64,000 nucleotides of DNA from Myoxocephalus aenaeus (Eukaryota; Chordata; Actinopteri; Perciformes; Cottidae): the NCBI GenBank assembly GCA_038501785.1, contig JBAMJR010000011.1, positions 1,575,001 through 1,639,000 on the forward strand, read 5' to 3'. The position numbers were made by a program, and so were the translations under genes. The notes under the pieces are model-generated. The model was not told the DNA's origin. It did not search any database and was given only the letters and a program-made list of their open reading frames with translations. Numbering within the stretch: the stretch's first letter is position 1; every line of letters starts with the position of its first letter. This document shows, piece after piece, positions 1-12,745 of the stretch.

Positions 1-3000
1 AAGTTGTTGGAGTTATTCCCTAATATATCTGATGTTGTTACTCCTATTCTGTTCCACTTGAGTCATAGCCAACCATGATCAGGCTGCAGAACTCAAAACA
101 ATCCGGTATTAGGACATGCTGCCCCACTTGATGGGGAGATTTGTTTTTGGCTTGTGGATTAGGAAAATCCGCCTATAATGATCACGGTTAGAGTGATCAA
201 CCGCTTACATGGATCAACAAGCTTGGGAGAGATACATTCCTATACAAATACAAACAATTTGCTCATACTGTAGTCATCAACTAGTCTACAGTGTTAATAG
301 GCAACATTTTTAAAACTAAGATTTTCTCTAACTAAGATCATTCTAAATCTTTTTTTGAACTTTACTCCCATAATACTTTGTCTCGCGGTAACCTGTCTGT
401 TCCCGGTTGGCCACCTAAGGTCTCTTGCTGCATGCACATTGAAATCATGACAACGAAAAGAAAAAAAAAGGAATTCACTTTGTATTCATTTTCTTTACTT
501 TGTCTATTACTTGAGATATTCTAAAGCATTTACTGATATTAAGTATAGTATTCCTCATTATGTTGAAGCACCCCTCTCCCTCCATTTACCCCTGGGGGAT
601 CCCAGACTACAACCACTGGCCTAGAAAAGTCACACCAGGCCCAAAATGATTTATAACACAGCGAGTCTTGGCTACCTCACAATCTGGGCTACGTGTGTAG
701 TGTGCCTGCATGTATTTTGACGTGCTCCTGCAGTGTGTTTAGGGTTGACCTGTCTGCCAGCACCTCGTGTCGAGCCTGTGTGGCCTAAAAAGCCTCCCCG
801 TGGCTGTGGGCCGCTCTGCCTGCTGGCAGCCGGTGTGCGGCAACTGGGGACCGAAGCCCCGCCAACACTCGCCATCTGCCAACGTCCTTGTGGTGCTCCT
901 TGTGAGGAGTCCAGGCGGAGAGTGTTGAGCGAAAACAACAGAACCCTCTGCAACACAGGAGCGCGCACACACACAGACACACACTGGCTGGTTCCCACAA
1001 ACACATTCATCTCACTGAGTCTTCTCACACCTCTTGCTCATCAACATGCAGCGACTGTTGAGGGTGATGGAACCGGAGAGGACGCAGATGATATGTGCCA
1101 TTGACTCCGAACAGCCTTAATGGGTGTAATGAGGGTTAATAATGACAATGGCAGTAATTATTTGAGGTCATTGAAGAGGGTCATGGTGGTGAGGGTGATG
1201 GCGGTGATGATGCTAATGTTCAGAAATCTTTGGGTGGTAGACTCGGAGAAAAAGTTCTGGATTCAGTAAGTTATAATAAAACCGATTTAATAAAAAGAGA
1301 TTGTTGATACAGTGTATATGAGGGTGCACAAAACACAGCGTCCACAGTCCACCAAACTATCTAACGCCCCGAACGGTGTATTACATTTGATATTATAGAT
1401 CAGTGTAGTGGGCTTCGTCGCCTCTCATTGGCTTAGCTATACAGTGTGCAATTGGTTATAGGTTTAACAGAGGTGGAGGCAGCATTCGGGTTGGTTAAGA
1501 GGTGGTACCTTTAGCACGCTTTGCTTCCTGGTACTTGACGTCATCTCTCCACCCCCCTGTGTAACTAAGCACAAGTTCCCTCCCCTAGAGGAGTTGTTAT
1601 TTTGTGCCAGATTGTACTTGGCACGGCACCCATTTTAAGTAAACCTGTGAGTTCCATTTTGATTTCACATTCCTGGCATACCTACAACATCTCCTGAGTG
1701 AACTTCACTAACTAAACTAAATGTGACCTTCCCCCAATGATACGAATACACAATTTCATAAGGCTCACTTCTCCTTATTGTTTATATCCCTTCTTAAGTA
1801 TCATATTTCACACATAGAAATTCCTTATTTACAGTGTAAGGCATAGTAAATTATTATAAATCTACACTAACCACAGCAATAATGAGATTATCCCTGTCCA
1901 TTTTGCCACTTGTAAAGGGTTTCTAATCAAACTCACTTCCTCATGAAGTTCAAACTCAACTTGTGTACATTGTAGCCCACATGACAACTTAAGACAATCG
2001 CTAATCAGCAGCTAAGAATCTCACAGGAATTGATCTGAGGCGCAGCAGACAAATTTAGAACAGCGGTTGATGTAATAAGAATCAAAGACTTCCTCCCATC
2101 TGCTATGAATAGCGGAAAATGTTAGTGGCTTTGTAGCTCTTAGAGTAAATCATCCTGACTCAATCCACTTCCTGACCCCAGGGAGACAAAAAGAGATGAG
2201 ATTTTAATTACAGACTTGTTTACTGTTGTCATTTTGATCACCTAAATATGTCCCAGAGGGGTTATGTGCCTCTCTCCATGTCTCTCTCTCTCTCTCTCTG
2301 ATTCCATCTGTCATCAGAAACTGCTCAACCAGGCTGGGTGCTGGATTTGGGGCAGTAGCAGACAGTAGTGCATCTACTTGTCCTCTAGTTTGGGTTTTCA
2401 GTCTATTGTTCGTGCTGAAATCATCCTGCTTAAAAAGTGACAGTTGAAATGGCAGACAGTTGGACCGCCTGTGCTGGTGTCCATTCTCCTTATGCTTCAA
2501 CTCCAGGGTGGATCATTTCTAGACCAAGTTTCTGTCTTGTCTGATTTTCACGTGGAAAAAGAAGCCTGCCAACCACCTGCAGGAGCAGTGACTCATGCGA
2601 TGTATTCTTGATATGACGATCATGTCACACGAAGACATGGTTGGCATGATATGCTGTTTATAAATATGCTTCGACGTACATGAATCCATCCTGCCATTAA
2701 ATGTCCTAATATTGTTTTCTCAAGATCAGATGTGAACTCAGCGTATTTGACAGAGTTCGGCGTGCCAAGACTCCACCAAAATGTTTTTAAAGGTACGCCT
2801 GTGTCGTATCCAGCCCTTGCAGTGTCATGTCAATGCTCTTTTCTATGATTTTCTTCCTCGACTCTCATCTAACTTTACTACATTCTTCTTCTTTATTCAC
2901 TTTTATTCCAAAACATATAATTCACACAACACAGCATTGACATTTAGTTTGCTTAATTTTAGCCCAGGTGATGTTCTCTAACAGGCTAATGGCTCTGATT

Positions 3001-5836
3001 TACTCCAGTTGTCCCCCAACAAGCCACCTTCCTGATATTATGGCTGTTATTACATTTCTTGCTGTTAAATCCAATTGAGTGCTGATGGACCCTTACTTTT
3101 CGGTCTTGTGAAAGCCAGCCTTTCAGAGGTTCACATTTAGGTAATCAAACACTGCCGCAGCAGACGAAGACCATTTTCGACCTAACACCCCTTTTCCCTT
3201 TACCCCTGACATCATGGACACATGTAGGTAACGGTGAGAGAGTGACAGAGTGTCCCTGCCACTTGGATAAATCGTTTTGAGCTTCCCAACCTCGGTACAC
3301 TAGTCACATCTTTTTTTAATACATCCACTTTTGCCACTACCTCCAAATGTATCCTTTACAGAGAGACACTGAAAGCAATGTAAACACAAAACAAGAGTTT
3401 TTAAGATGTGAAAGTGGTTCTAGAGTGACAAAACATGTTTTTGGTCCCTGCTGATCTGCATTAAAAGCACTCATGCAATATTCTTTACTGGTTGTGCCTC
3501 TACCCATTGCTCAAGTGGAACCAACCAAGCGGGAAGAGGTCTTGATTTGTAGTGTTTAGGCATACTAGGTAGTGCCACTGTAGTTATGTGGGTATTAATG
3601 TGGAGTGTTGATTGTCTTACACACTGCGAGTCCCTTGGCAGGAGTTTGGCGGTTTGGATCGTTAATCTAGCACTAGTTTATCTCCGTGGCTCATTACCTC
3701 AGAGGCTAGAGAGAAAAGAGCGCTTGCACAGTCACAGCCATTTAAATTGCTTTTTGTGTGATGAAGTCGGCTGCATCATGGCACAACACTGGTCTGAGAA
3801 TGACATTACACTGTCTACCCCACTGCACTATGGGTTTTAAGGGACAGCAAGTGAATACATTCAGCCTCGTTATGCAGCTGTTATGTCAAGTGCTGTTGTA
3901 GGTACTGCACAATCACCGAGTGGCTGCACATGTCGATTATTTCATTAGAGCCCATGGCATCATTAAATCACAAGTGAAAGTCACACATTATTTGTGTCTG
4001 TTATGCCTCATAGCTTTGTATCTGTTAGCATGTGGATGTTGTGTGTTACAAGTAGATTACTAGTGATAGGAATCTTTTAATCCTCTACTGTAGTCCAAGT
4101 GCTATAAAATATAATCACCACCACCAGCACCACTAGGAATTTGAATGTTGCATACCACTGAAAGCTTTTTGATGTAGATTTCCAGAGAAGAAGGTTAGGC
4201 ACACTATTAATGTTTTATTATTGACGATTGATGCCCTAAAAATAAACTTTGCCAAAAATAAATCCCTTCAAAGTTTGTGTACAAGCTTAGAAATGTGCCC
4301 CAGTCCGCTCTGCGACATGCTGATGCAGTGTGATGCATTAGCATGTGCCTCCATGTTGGCTTGTTAGGCAGCGGTGTTGGTGCGAGCCTCACAGCTGCTA
4401 AGTGACTGTGACTGTGCTTGTTTGATAATTTATCACTGTGAAATGAATGCAGGGCAGACCAGAGGTGGCTCAGCTCTGTTGTTGCTCTGCAGTGAGTGAC
4501 TCAGCTGGACGAGCTTTACGGAAGACAGTATAAGGTTCTTTTTGTCACATCCTTTTGATCCTTTCGCTTATTGGGAGCTTTTTAACTTCCTTTTTTATCC
4601 GCTTACTATCACATTTCAGCTCTGCACATTCCTTTTCTCTTGTCTTTCCTTTTCATTGCTTTCCCCCTCCATCCCATCCCATCCCCCTTTCTTTCTCCCT
4701 CTCGTCTCTCATCCCTTCAGATCACTGATTCCTTGTTGTGTAGGACTGTGTAAGTCTCTGAGGCTGGGTTTTGTCAGAAGGCTGTAGGGATGCTTTTGCA
4801 AAGTTACAGACTTACAGGCGGCAGCCAAGGAATGAAATAACCCTCGCCTACATAGAGTTGCTCCACCATTGGGCTCACCCTCTCTCCTCTTGAGGATGTC
4901 TAGGTGTGAATGCCGACTTGCCATATGGTTGGGACACCTGGGATGTGCCGCACTGTGAGCACACCATGATGAGAGCCAATGATTCATGCAAGTGATTCGG
5001 TACTGTAATACTTCTCTTGATCACATGTTGAAGGCTTCTTCTCCTAATTACTCTCAACTTTTGGCCTTAAGTGGCACGTTTACTCTTTCTTCCTGCGGTG
5101 TAGCGTCCCTTAAAAGTTGCATACACATCAAGCACTCTATCCTAATAAATAATACAGCAGGAGAAATCCTGTATGGTAAGGTGAGAGGACAGGGTAGATG
5201 ATGAGTGACAGAGAGAGAAGAGTGGATTAGAGTGCAGAAAGAGTATGAGGCATAGAGAGGTGGAGGACAAGCACAGCAGAGGAGGGGTGGAAGAAGAGAA
5301 ACAGGTCTGTTATCCTGTGTGCCGAAGCTGCCAAAAGACTGGCCTGTCTTGTAAACCAGTATGACGTAGGTTTGCTTCTAGTCTGCGCCCACGTGGTGCT
5401 GGTGTCATATGAATTATATGGCTCTCTGTCAATGCTTCTTAGGCCTAATGTGAGATGGAGGCCCCTGTGTGTGTTTGACAGAGCGACTAGGCATGTGAGT
5501 GTGTTGGTGTGTGTGTACAAGAGGCTGGAATCTGATTCCTAGACTCGGGTTGCAGACGGTACAGTTTGTATCTGCACCTGCAGGTGGTATGAATGTGATT
5601 CTATCGTCATACCGTTAAGGCTCTGTGGGTCAGGGCTAAACAATGGTTGCTTAGAAAGAGGAGCCCTCCCCGGTACACAGGAATTGCACACAAACACACG
5701 TAGGTCCCTTTACATTGGTGTCACCAGTGATGTCACTGGTCCATGACACAGGATATTGTTGAACCTCCAGGCGAGCAAAAGCGCACAGCTTGTAATTTGA
5801 TTCTCTGGCCTAGACTCGTGTAGGTTAATGTGTGCT
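1..5836. other. Non-coding, presumed upstream PDE4 intron; no gene seen
   Basis: No supported gene. A relatively GC-rich patch at about 720-960 is open in several frames on both strands but matches nothing I know. There is a short (TC)n at 2281-2299. Confidence 0.6.
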
Positions 5837-5878
5837 CATGTCTTGTTTGCAATAATACTATTGCTCAAACAAGACATG
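5837..5878. repeat. Short imperfect hairpin
   Basis: Arms catgtcttgtttg (5837-5849) and caaacaagacatg (5866-5878) are exact complements. An inner caata/tattg pair extends the stem past a two-base bulge to a four-base loop. The hairpin is 42 nt in all, shorter than a typical pre-miRNA. Confidence 0.8.
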
Positions 5879-8629
5879 GAGAACATTTCCTCGGCCTCAG
5901 ATTAGTACAACGAACCAGAGTGGTATTTTACTTGTGTGCAAGGAACACAGTGTTGAAACATTAGGTAGGTTGACAAGTGGTTGAAGATGATCCTTGAGAG
6001 AGACGTTTAAGCCAAACTCATAACATCTGCCTTTAAAACTTTGTTTCTGTGTCCAGCAGGATGTTTGGGACATGCCATTCTATTCAATTGCGGATATGGA
6101 TGCTTGGCAGCTAGTTGGTGCCTGTTGTAGTGTAAACCTGAGAAACCTCAGAAGGATGTCAGGCTGAAGGAGTCCAGTGGTTTCCTCAATGAGAAGAACA
6201 TTTTCAGGAGCCGTGAATGACTGCAGCTTCTGTTCTTGTTGAAACAAAAACGTGGGCGTGAAAGGGTGTTTGGAGGAAAGGAAGGAAAAGCGTACACCAC
6301 GGTGCTGGAAAAAGGAGGGTCAAACTGATGGTCAGAACTCTAAATTGCCTGCAGGATGTGAATGGGTTCTTTGTGTATCAGCCCTTTAAAAGAAAGCAAC
6401 CTGCTTCTTGCCCAATGCATCCCCCTGCGACCTTACACAGGATAAGCTGGTGTACAAAACTGATAAATGGATCGAGAGCTTAGAGTTTAGAGGATGATGG
6501 GAAAATGGTCCAGAATTAAATTTGAAGTATACAAGCCAAGATCTTTCAGAACATTCTTACACTAAGAGCTGATTCTCTCTTAAATGCAGACATTCTTAAA
6601 TAAAACAAACCTCAAAGACAGATCTCGGGAGAAGGAAGCAATATCCCAAGTGGCCCATTTAGCTGTTGTTATTTGTGGGAGACAAACTCAGACAAGATAA
6701 AAAAATAGGCCAAACGCCCTGGTTAGAAGCCATCACATGATACGCTGCTCATCTCTGAGACACAAAGATAGAAACACGTAAGGGGCAGCACACAGAAACA
6801 GATGCACAAATTGAAACTATAGGTGATACAAAATAAAAGAGCTATAGCATGGCATAACTTATAAAAAATGGAGGATGTAAAACAGTGTATACGTGTGGAT
6901 AAACACCATTGACCAAAAGGCTGGCAAAAGAAAGAGATTTGAAAAATAGACCAAAAGAAGAGGAGAGATCAGCACAATCAAAAAAGAGGGAAGGCAACAA
7001 CAGAAGAGAAAAAGGAGGAAGAACAAGAAAATGACTTGAAGAAAAAGAAAGGAGACAGAGATACAGGAAGCTACTGGAAGCTCGGATGTCTGATGACTGT
7101 CGGCCATGGCAACCAGGCAGTGATGTTTGCTGGTTACTATGTGCGTCACGTTGTCACGCGCTGACATATGCACACACCTTGTGAGCACAGACACAGACAC
7201 ACAAACGCACACACACACACTTGGTCTCTAACATGTGTTAAGACCTGTGCACGCACACATGCACACACACACATGCACGCACACATGCATGCAGACAAAC
7301 ACACACACACGCAGACAAACACACGCGTACACACACACACGTAGAGATGACATGAGGTAAGACAGCCAAACACCCATATGGATATAATTATATTGTACAT
7401 TGTTATGAGTTGTGGTGATGTCAGTGGTGGCCTTTGTGTTGGACATGAGTGTGTGTTTTATGTCTGTTTTGTGTGTCAAGGATATAATGCATCAGAGCCT
7501 TATTGTGATTCTAGTTTAGAGCTACAATTCAGAGCATTATATGACATATTTTGACGTATTCCTGGTATTGAATGGTAGTTGAAACTAAACCTTCTCTAAA
7601 CAGTTTCTTTATCTTTATCATCTCTTCTTCTCATCATATAGATGCAAAAAAGGAAAACCAAAATTAAGTGGTTTTTAGCTAGATTCACTCATCTGTGTTC
7701 AGATGTTTTTTTTCTTCTTCTATTTTGCACCTTCAATGCATTGCACTCAGCCATTTCACATATAGATAAACAATGTTTTGATTGGGGAGGAAGGAGAGTA
7801 TAGATTTTGTTTTCGTGTTGAGGCTAAATGTTTTGTGTCGCTCCCTGCAAAGCATAAATTAAAACAAAGTGCGATCAATGCAGCCCCTGTGGGGAACCAT
7901 GAAGAAATGGAGCCCAGAGGTCGATGCCGGCTGTGACGTGCATTGGCACCCGCTGCAGCGGTGGTGCTGGCAGCAAGCTGAGCAGCATTTTTCTATTTGA
8001 CTTGACAGCAGTAATACGAAGGGATTATCCTTTCATGAATAGCACCTTTAATGGTAATCTACTCATTAATACCTATAGCTGGTATTTAAATGGAGTCACT
8101 TTATTTACTCTGCAACACTTGCTCAGATATTAAAAAGGACCTCCATTACATTCTCTTCACAAACTTAATACACTTTAGAGATGGCCTAAATGACAGATTT
8201 TATATAATACAGAAAAACTAATATGTTCATTTATTCAATAAATACTGCCACTTGATAGGGACCCAAAGTCCGACCTCCTTTACATTAAATCCTGGTGAAA
8301 ACTCTCTTTGATGGGATTCTATATTGTACCAGTTTTATTTGATACAGAATAAATCAAGTATTAGTATGCAACAGCCAGGTGTGAGAGGTCTGTCATATTA
8401 AAGGAGTTATCCTTGTCTCTTTTCTCACCTGCTTTGCTCACCATCCAGTAAATTAGTCATTCATGTCAATGATCATTTTCACAGCTCTCTGCCATCTAAT
8501 CCCTTATCACAACAGTCTGCCTGGTTCGTCTTCTGCATGACTAAATCCTCCCCTTTCACTTTCACATGGCCAGCCAACGCAGACACTCAAACATGTCTTA
8601 ATTTAAATTGACAAGTAATCCAGTGCTTT

Positions 8630-8632
<3 letters not shown>
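5879..8632. other. Non-coding; impure CA tract and a possible conserved element
   Basis: No gene. Imperfect (CA)n with cacgca variants runs about 7180-7345 and creates spurious minus-strand Cys/Val-rich frames. The stretch 7860-8230 is repeat-free and looks like vertebrate conserved non-coding sequence (AT-rich, with ATTA and TAAT cores), but this is impression only. Confidence 0.5.

Positions 8633-8704
<72 letters not shown>
8633..8704. repeat. (AT)n microsatellite, about 72 bp
   Basis: Uninterrupted AT dinucleotides, immediately followed by the inverted repeat at 8717-8827. Confidence 0.97.
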
Positions 8705-8711
<7 letters not shown>

Positions 8712-8716
8712 CTTAG

Positions 8717-8827
8717 AGATGTTTGTCAGTCACACACATTATGACAAACTTTAAATGAATATATATGAATATATATATATACAATATATTTAAAGTTTGT
8801 CATAATGTGTGTGTCTGACAAACATCT
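8717..8827. repeat. 40-bp inverted repeat around an AT core
   Basis: Left arm 8717-8756 and right arm 8788-8827 are reverse complements with one mismatch (cagtcac versus cagacac). The 31-bp spacer is nearly all AT. This could be a tiny MITE or a foldback made next to the adjoining (AT)n. I see no clear target-site duplication. Confidence 0.9.
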
Positions 8828-9432
8828 TTAAATATACTGTGTCTATATATATTTGTCCCAGCCAATTCAAATTCTAGGATTAAAAATACGTGTAACTATA
8901 CAGTATGGTCCAGGTGTCTGAATTTTGTTGAATAGTCTGAGACTGAATGAATGGCCATATATTGTGAATTACTCCTTTTAGTGAGCCTGTGAAAAGGTTG
9001 AGAGGCACATACTGATCATCACATTACTTCCTTTTTGAGAGTAAACTAGAATATGCTTAATCTGTTTGAAACACATTAAAATTAAATCAAATGCAAAAAG
9101 TAACAGGAAGCTATTACTAGAAACTATTACTATTAGTGGAACACTATCATGGCCTCAGGTGTATTATGAATCCCTGGGCTTACTATAAGGTCACAGCTCA
9201 TTGGTGGAGTCAGGCTTACGAATGTGGTTGCCATGGAAATGTCTCTCACTTCAGTGCTTTTGTCTCAGTTGTTTCCTCTCTCATGTTCGTGTGTTTGAAG
9301 AATTCTCCAGCTCAGGGGTATTTTAAGTCGGTGTGTTTTTGTCTGAATACTGGTTGTAGAATATTCAGGATGAGTAATATTCTCTGTCATTGCCTGTCTT
9401 TGTTTCCTGATGAGTTGTCGCCTGGCTTTGAG

Positions 9433-9528
<96 letters not shown>

Positions 9529-10187
9529 TGCATGCATATGAGTTAGCTGAACTAAAGAGAGTTGCAGAGAAATTATTATATACAGTATGCATGTCCAATA
9601 GTTTCAGGTTTGTTTTTTGTCACCAACACCTGGGTCTTACCACACATGCGTCGCAGTGAAAGCTGTCAGAAATGGATAGATGGATCTCTGTCCTCTGTCA
9701 GTGTCTGCATAGGATGGCTTCAGGCACAGTACAGCTGTTTGTTACCTGTCTTTTAACATTTCCTACCACACGATCATTGTAGTTACGCATGTAAAATGGC
9801 AGCCTGTGTAAACGTCTATGTCAATTACAATGTTTTTCGCTTGATACGTACGTCGTAAAAACGCGGCTGAGACTCCTTATGTGTATGCAGCCTCATACGG
9901 GTGTACACTTTAATCTGAAACATGCTCTTCTTCATCTGTCCAGTGCTAAAGAGACTAAAAGCTACACGGCGCTGCAGTTTTGCATGCTGATTGGGTTTGG
10001 CAGTACCAGTAACCTGTTCACATTACGGGAAGTCAATTGATTTGATGTTAACATGTTGCTTTTTGGAGCTTTTGAATTAGAGGAGATAGCAGATATGTAA
10101 CGATATGTCATCAAAATGAAATAGTTGTTATTCTGGGTGAGATCTGTCTGTCCACAAATAGAAATCCATCTTTTTTCTGTCCGATTA
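8828..10187. other. Non-coding with a long TG tract; no gene seen
   Basis: Holds (TG)45 at 9435-9524. Frames through it (Cys-Val or His-Thr repeats) are artefacts. Nothing else is recognised. Confidence 0.7.
9435..9524 (+). repeat. (TG)45 microsatellite
   Basis: Pure TG for 90 bp, ending in gcgcgtgcatgc. Confidence 0.98.
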
Positions 10188-10345
10188 TTTTTGGGGCTTT
10201 TCTTGTCTTAATAGATGAAAATTGACAAGAAAGGGGGAGAGAGAGGACATTCAGCAAAAGGCTGTGAACCTGGGCCGCTGTGGTAAGGATTCAGCCGTAG
10301 TACATTGTGCACCCGCTCTACCAGGTGAGCTACAAGTATACCGGA
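10188..10345 (-). mobile_element. Diverged tRNA-derived SINE-like copy
   Basis: A ttttcttgtctt-type tail, a gggggagagagag tract, then cctgggccgctgtggtaagga, and a gctctaccaggtgagctac block resembling the reverse complement of a tRNA head. This is a familiar dispersed sequence of percomorph fish. The tRNA-like part is on the minus strand and too degraded to fold as a functional tRNA. Confidence 0.6.
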
Positions 10346-10375
10346 GACACAGTGGCGGGCTGTGGATTTTCTACC

Positions 10376-10415
10376 TGCACAAGCTGTTCGCGGAGCGGCG
10401 CGAACAGCTGGTGCA
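10376..10415. repeat. GC-rich hairpin
   Basis: Arms 10376-10392 and 10399-10415 pair over 17 bp with one mismatch; the inner 11 bp (agctgttcgcg) are perfect. The loop is 6 nt. It lies just past the SINE-like copy. Confidence 0.85.
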
Positions 10416-12649
10416 TTAAAAAATTAAATTATAAAATAGCTATAACGTTGTGATTCTGTTTAGGCCAGCAGAGAAGGCTTAGCAGGCCCTGACGGCCCAC
10501 CACTGCGGGAACACCAGGCTTTTCCCAGTCCAATGTGTTTAGTTTGTTGGAGTTTTATGATGCTTATTTTAGCCATAGGTTGTTCTTATTTATTTAGATT
10601 GTGAGGGTTTGAGAATCAAAAGGTAACACATTATCAAAAGAAAGCTTGGCTGACAGTTGCACATCAAATAATCAATGCTATTTGATGAAGAGGAAGGGAG
10701 ATCAATGAGAAAAACACACTTTTGTAATACTGAATATTACTATGAAAAATATCGTTGAATATAAACCGTACTCAGTTCATCAAACAAAAAGCTTTTACTG
10801 CTAACTCTATACAAATTCTTTCAAATAATACTTTCCTGAGCCCACCATACATGCAGGGAAAAGTACCCACTTTCAAAGCAAACAATGGCCGACCACACGG
10901 AGCCATGAGTCAAGTGCTTTCGAACCCACTTGTTGCTAGGCAGTTTCACATGCTGTTTTATAGAGGCACTTTGAATGGACTAGTAAAGTGGGCACCAGTG
11001 TAAAAACAGATTTTATATTCACCTGCAGTTTGCTGAATGCTTTTTGATACATGCAGTCTCAACTGTCAAGCTGCACTTTATCCAGCGGTGTCGGCTTTTT
11101 GAAACGTGCAGCTCTCGATGTGTGTCGCTCTCAGAAGCGGTGGATCGTGTGTCTCGATGCGCGCTGGAGTTGTTGCTGTAGTCCTTATCAGCTCGTACCG
11201 TGTGCCGCCACTCTCTGTAATCAGACCCTATGTAGCTACAACTGGCACGTACAGTGACACAGACATGTCTGTTGTGACACAGAGACTGCTATGAAGGAAG
11301 TGCTCGGGGAACACGAGAAGGGAAACCAACAAGAATACGATTCTTTTCACATGTTGCTGCCAAAGAGGGTGATTGCTTTACTGCTGGGCTGTTATTTTAA
11401 TGAACAGAACGCAACTTAGCTGATAAAGGGTTGTGTACAGTAGGTGAAGGCCTATACAGTTGCCGCTATTACAAATGTATGATGTATGCTTGCTTTTTCA
11501 CAGAAAGAGATAAGCAATGTCTTACAGCAGCTTGTCACAACATGAAGGCTTAACAACTATGCTATCAACTCCTCCATCTTTGTTGTTCCAGATTAGATTA
11601 AAGTTGTTCTCTTAAAACTAGGTTTGACTTGTAGTTGGAGTTGAGCAAGAAATAGGATGCACAGTATGGCAGAGGTCCTGAGGAATTCAAAACATATTTC
11701 TTTATTATATTAAATAAATAAAAAGTGGAATAATTTAACGGGACAGACGTTGTGGCCAAGACAGCCAGATTGTTGTTTTGGCCCATGCAAATATATTCCT
11801 TGGTTACTCAGAGCTGGGGGACCAAAGATCACATCCATGAAATGTGACCTGTATGTGGTCCAGCAGACCTGAACTGAGACTAGAAAGTGGAACAGCATCA
11901 ATTGCAGCAGCACAGGGACAGGTGGAGACGTGAAGCACGGCTCTGGACGCTGACATGCAACAGATGATGTGATCAACGGAGGATTATAAGTCTTTTCATG
12001 AAGGAAGAACATTAGCATTTTTCATTTTATTTTTGTCCGATTGGAGTATTTTGCAAGGATTTAGAAAGGTTTTTGTAGATTGAGGATTGTTTTTTAAATT
12101 GACTTGAACTCACTTTCTGTCTCATCCAATTTGCTGAAACTGCTGTCCTGCACTACCTGGAAAATGACTGGAATAAACATGGTCAGGGTTTTTCTGTGGC
12201 GAGTCTGAGATACCAACTTTTTTTTTATTTAATTTTTTTAAAGCCGAGAGCAAGTTTTCTAGTGCCCAGGGCTGATAATATCCCAATGCATTTCTGAAAC
12301 TGTCCTGAGACAACCCAGAGCGGGACTCCAGGATGCAGCATCTGTGTGACGGCTACTTCTTGAGAAGATTGGTTCAATAATACCATTTTACACTTTCATC
12401 ATCTATGAATCAAATCAAGTAAGTTATTGAGTTGATACTTGCAGAGATAAATAAACAAACAAGAAACAAATTACATTTTTATGACAAGGGTAAGCAAGAC
12501 AATGACAGCGACGTCATCCAGTCTGGATTTTCCCATCAGCCCTTTTTGCTACCGTCGTCTCGGTTTAGTAGGATTATTTAGGATTATCTCAGAAGCAATG
12601 TTTTCCTTGAATGAAGTGATGTATTTATGAACTGCACTGGAGTCAGTTC
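10416..12649. other. Non-coding; no gene seen
   Basis: Several chance frames of 60-100 codons, none with recognisable motifs. No repeat recognised with confidence. Confidence 0.6.
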
Positions 12650-12745
12650 CATCCAATTTAATTTAATTTATTTATATAGCGTCAAATAATAACAGAAATG
12701 ATCTCGGACACTTTCATATAAAACAGGTCTGATGCAGGGAGGCGG
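12650..12745 (+). mobile_element. Fragment of a dispersed fish repeat (tttatttatatagcg type)
   Basis: The signature tttaatttatttatatagcg followed by tcaaataataacag, then a diverged ctcggacactttcatataaa. It resembles a common fish element (usually ...atagcgccaaatcacaac...). Family name not certain. Confidence 0.55.

Noticed and set aside
672..1104. Overlapping ORFs on both strands, up to 123 codons, in a GC-richer patch
   Set aside because: No recognisable domain or splice context, and both strands are equally open; treated as chance.
5723..5740. Short palindrome accagtga..tcactggt
   Set aside because: Eight-base arms are within chance expectation for 64 kb.
9265..9659. ORFs of Cys-Val or His-Thr repeats here and at all other TG/CA tracts
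   Set aside because: Translations of dinucleotide repeats, which lack stops in every frame; no flanking coding signal.
10260..10345. tRNA gene-like sequence
   Set aside because: The tRNA-like block is degraded and embedded in a SINE-like repeat; no intact cloverleaf.
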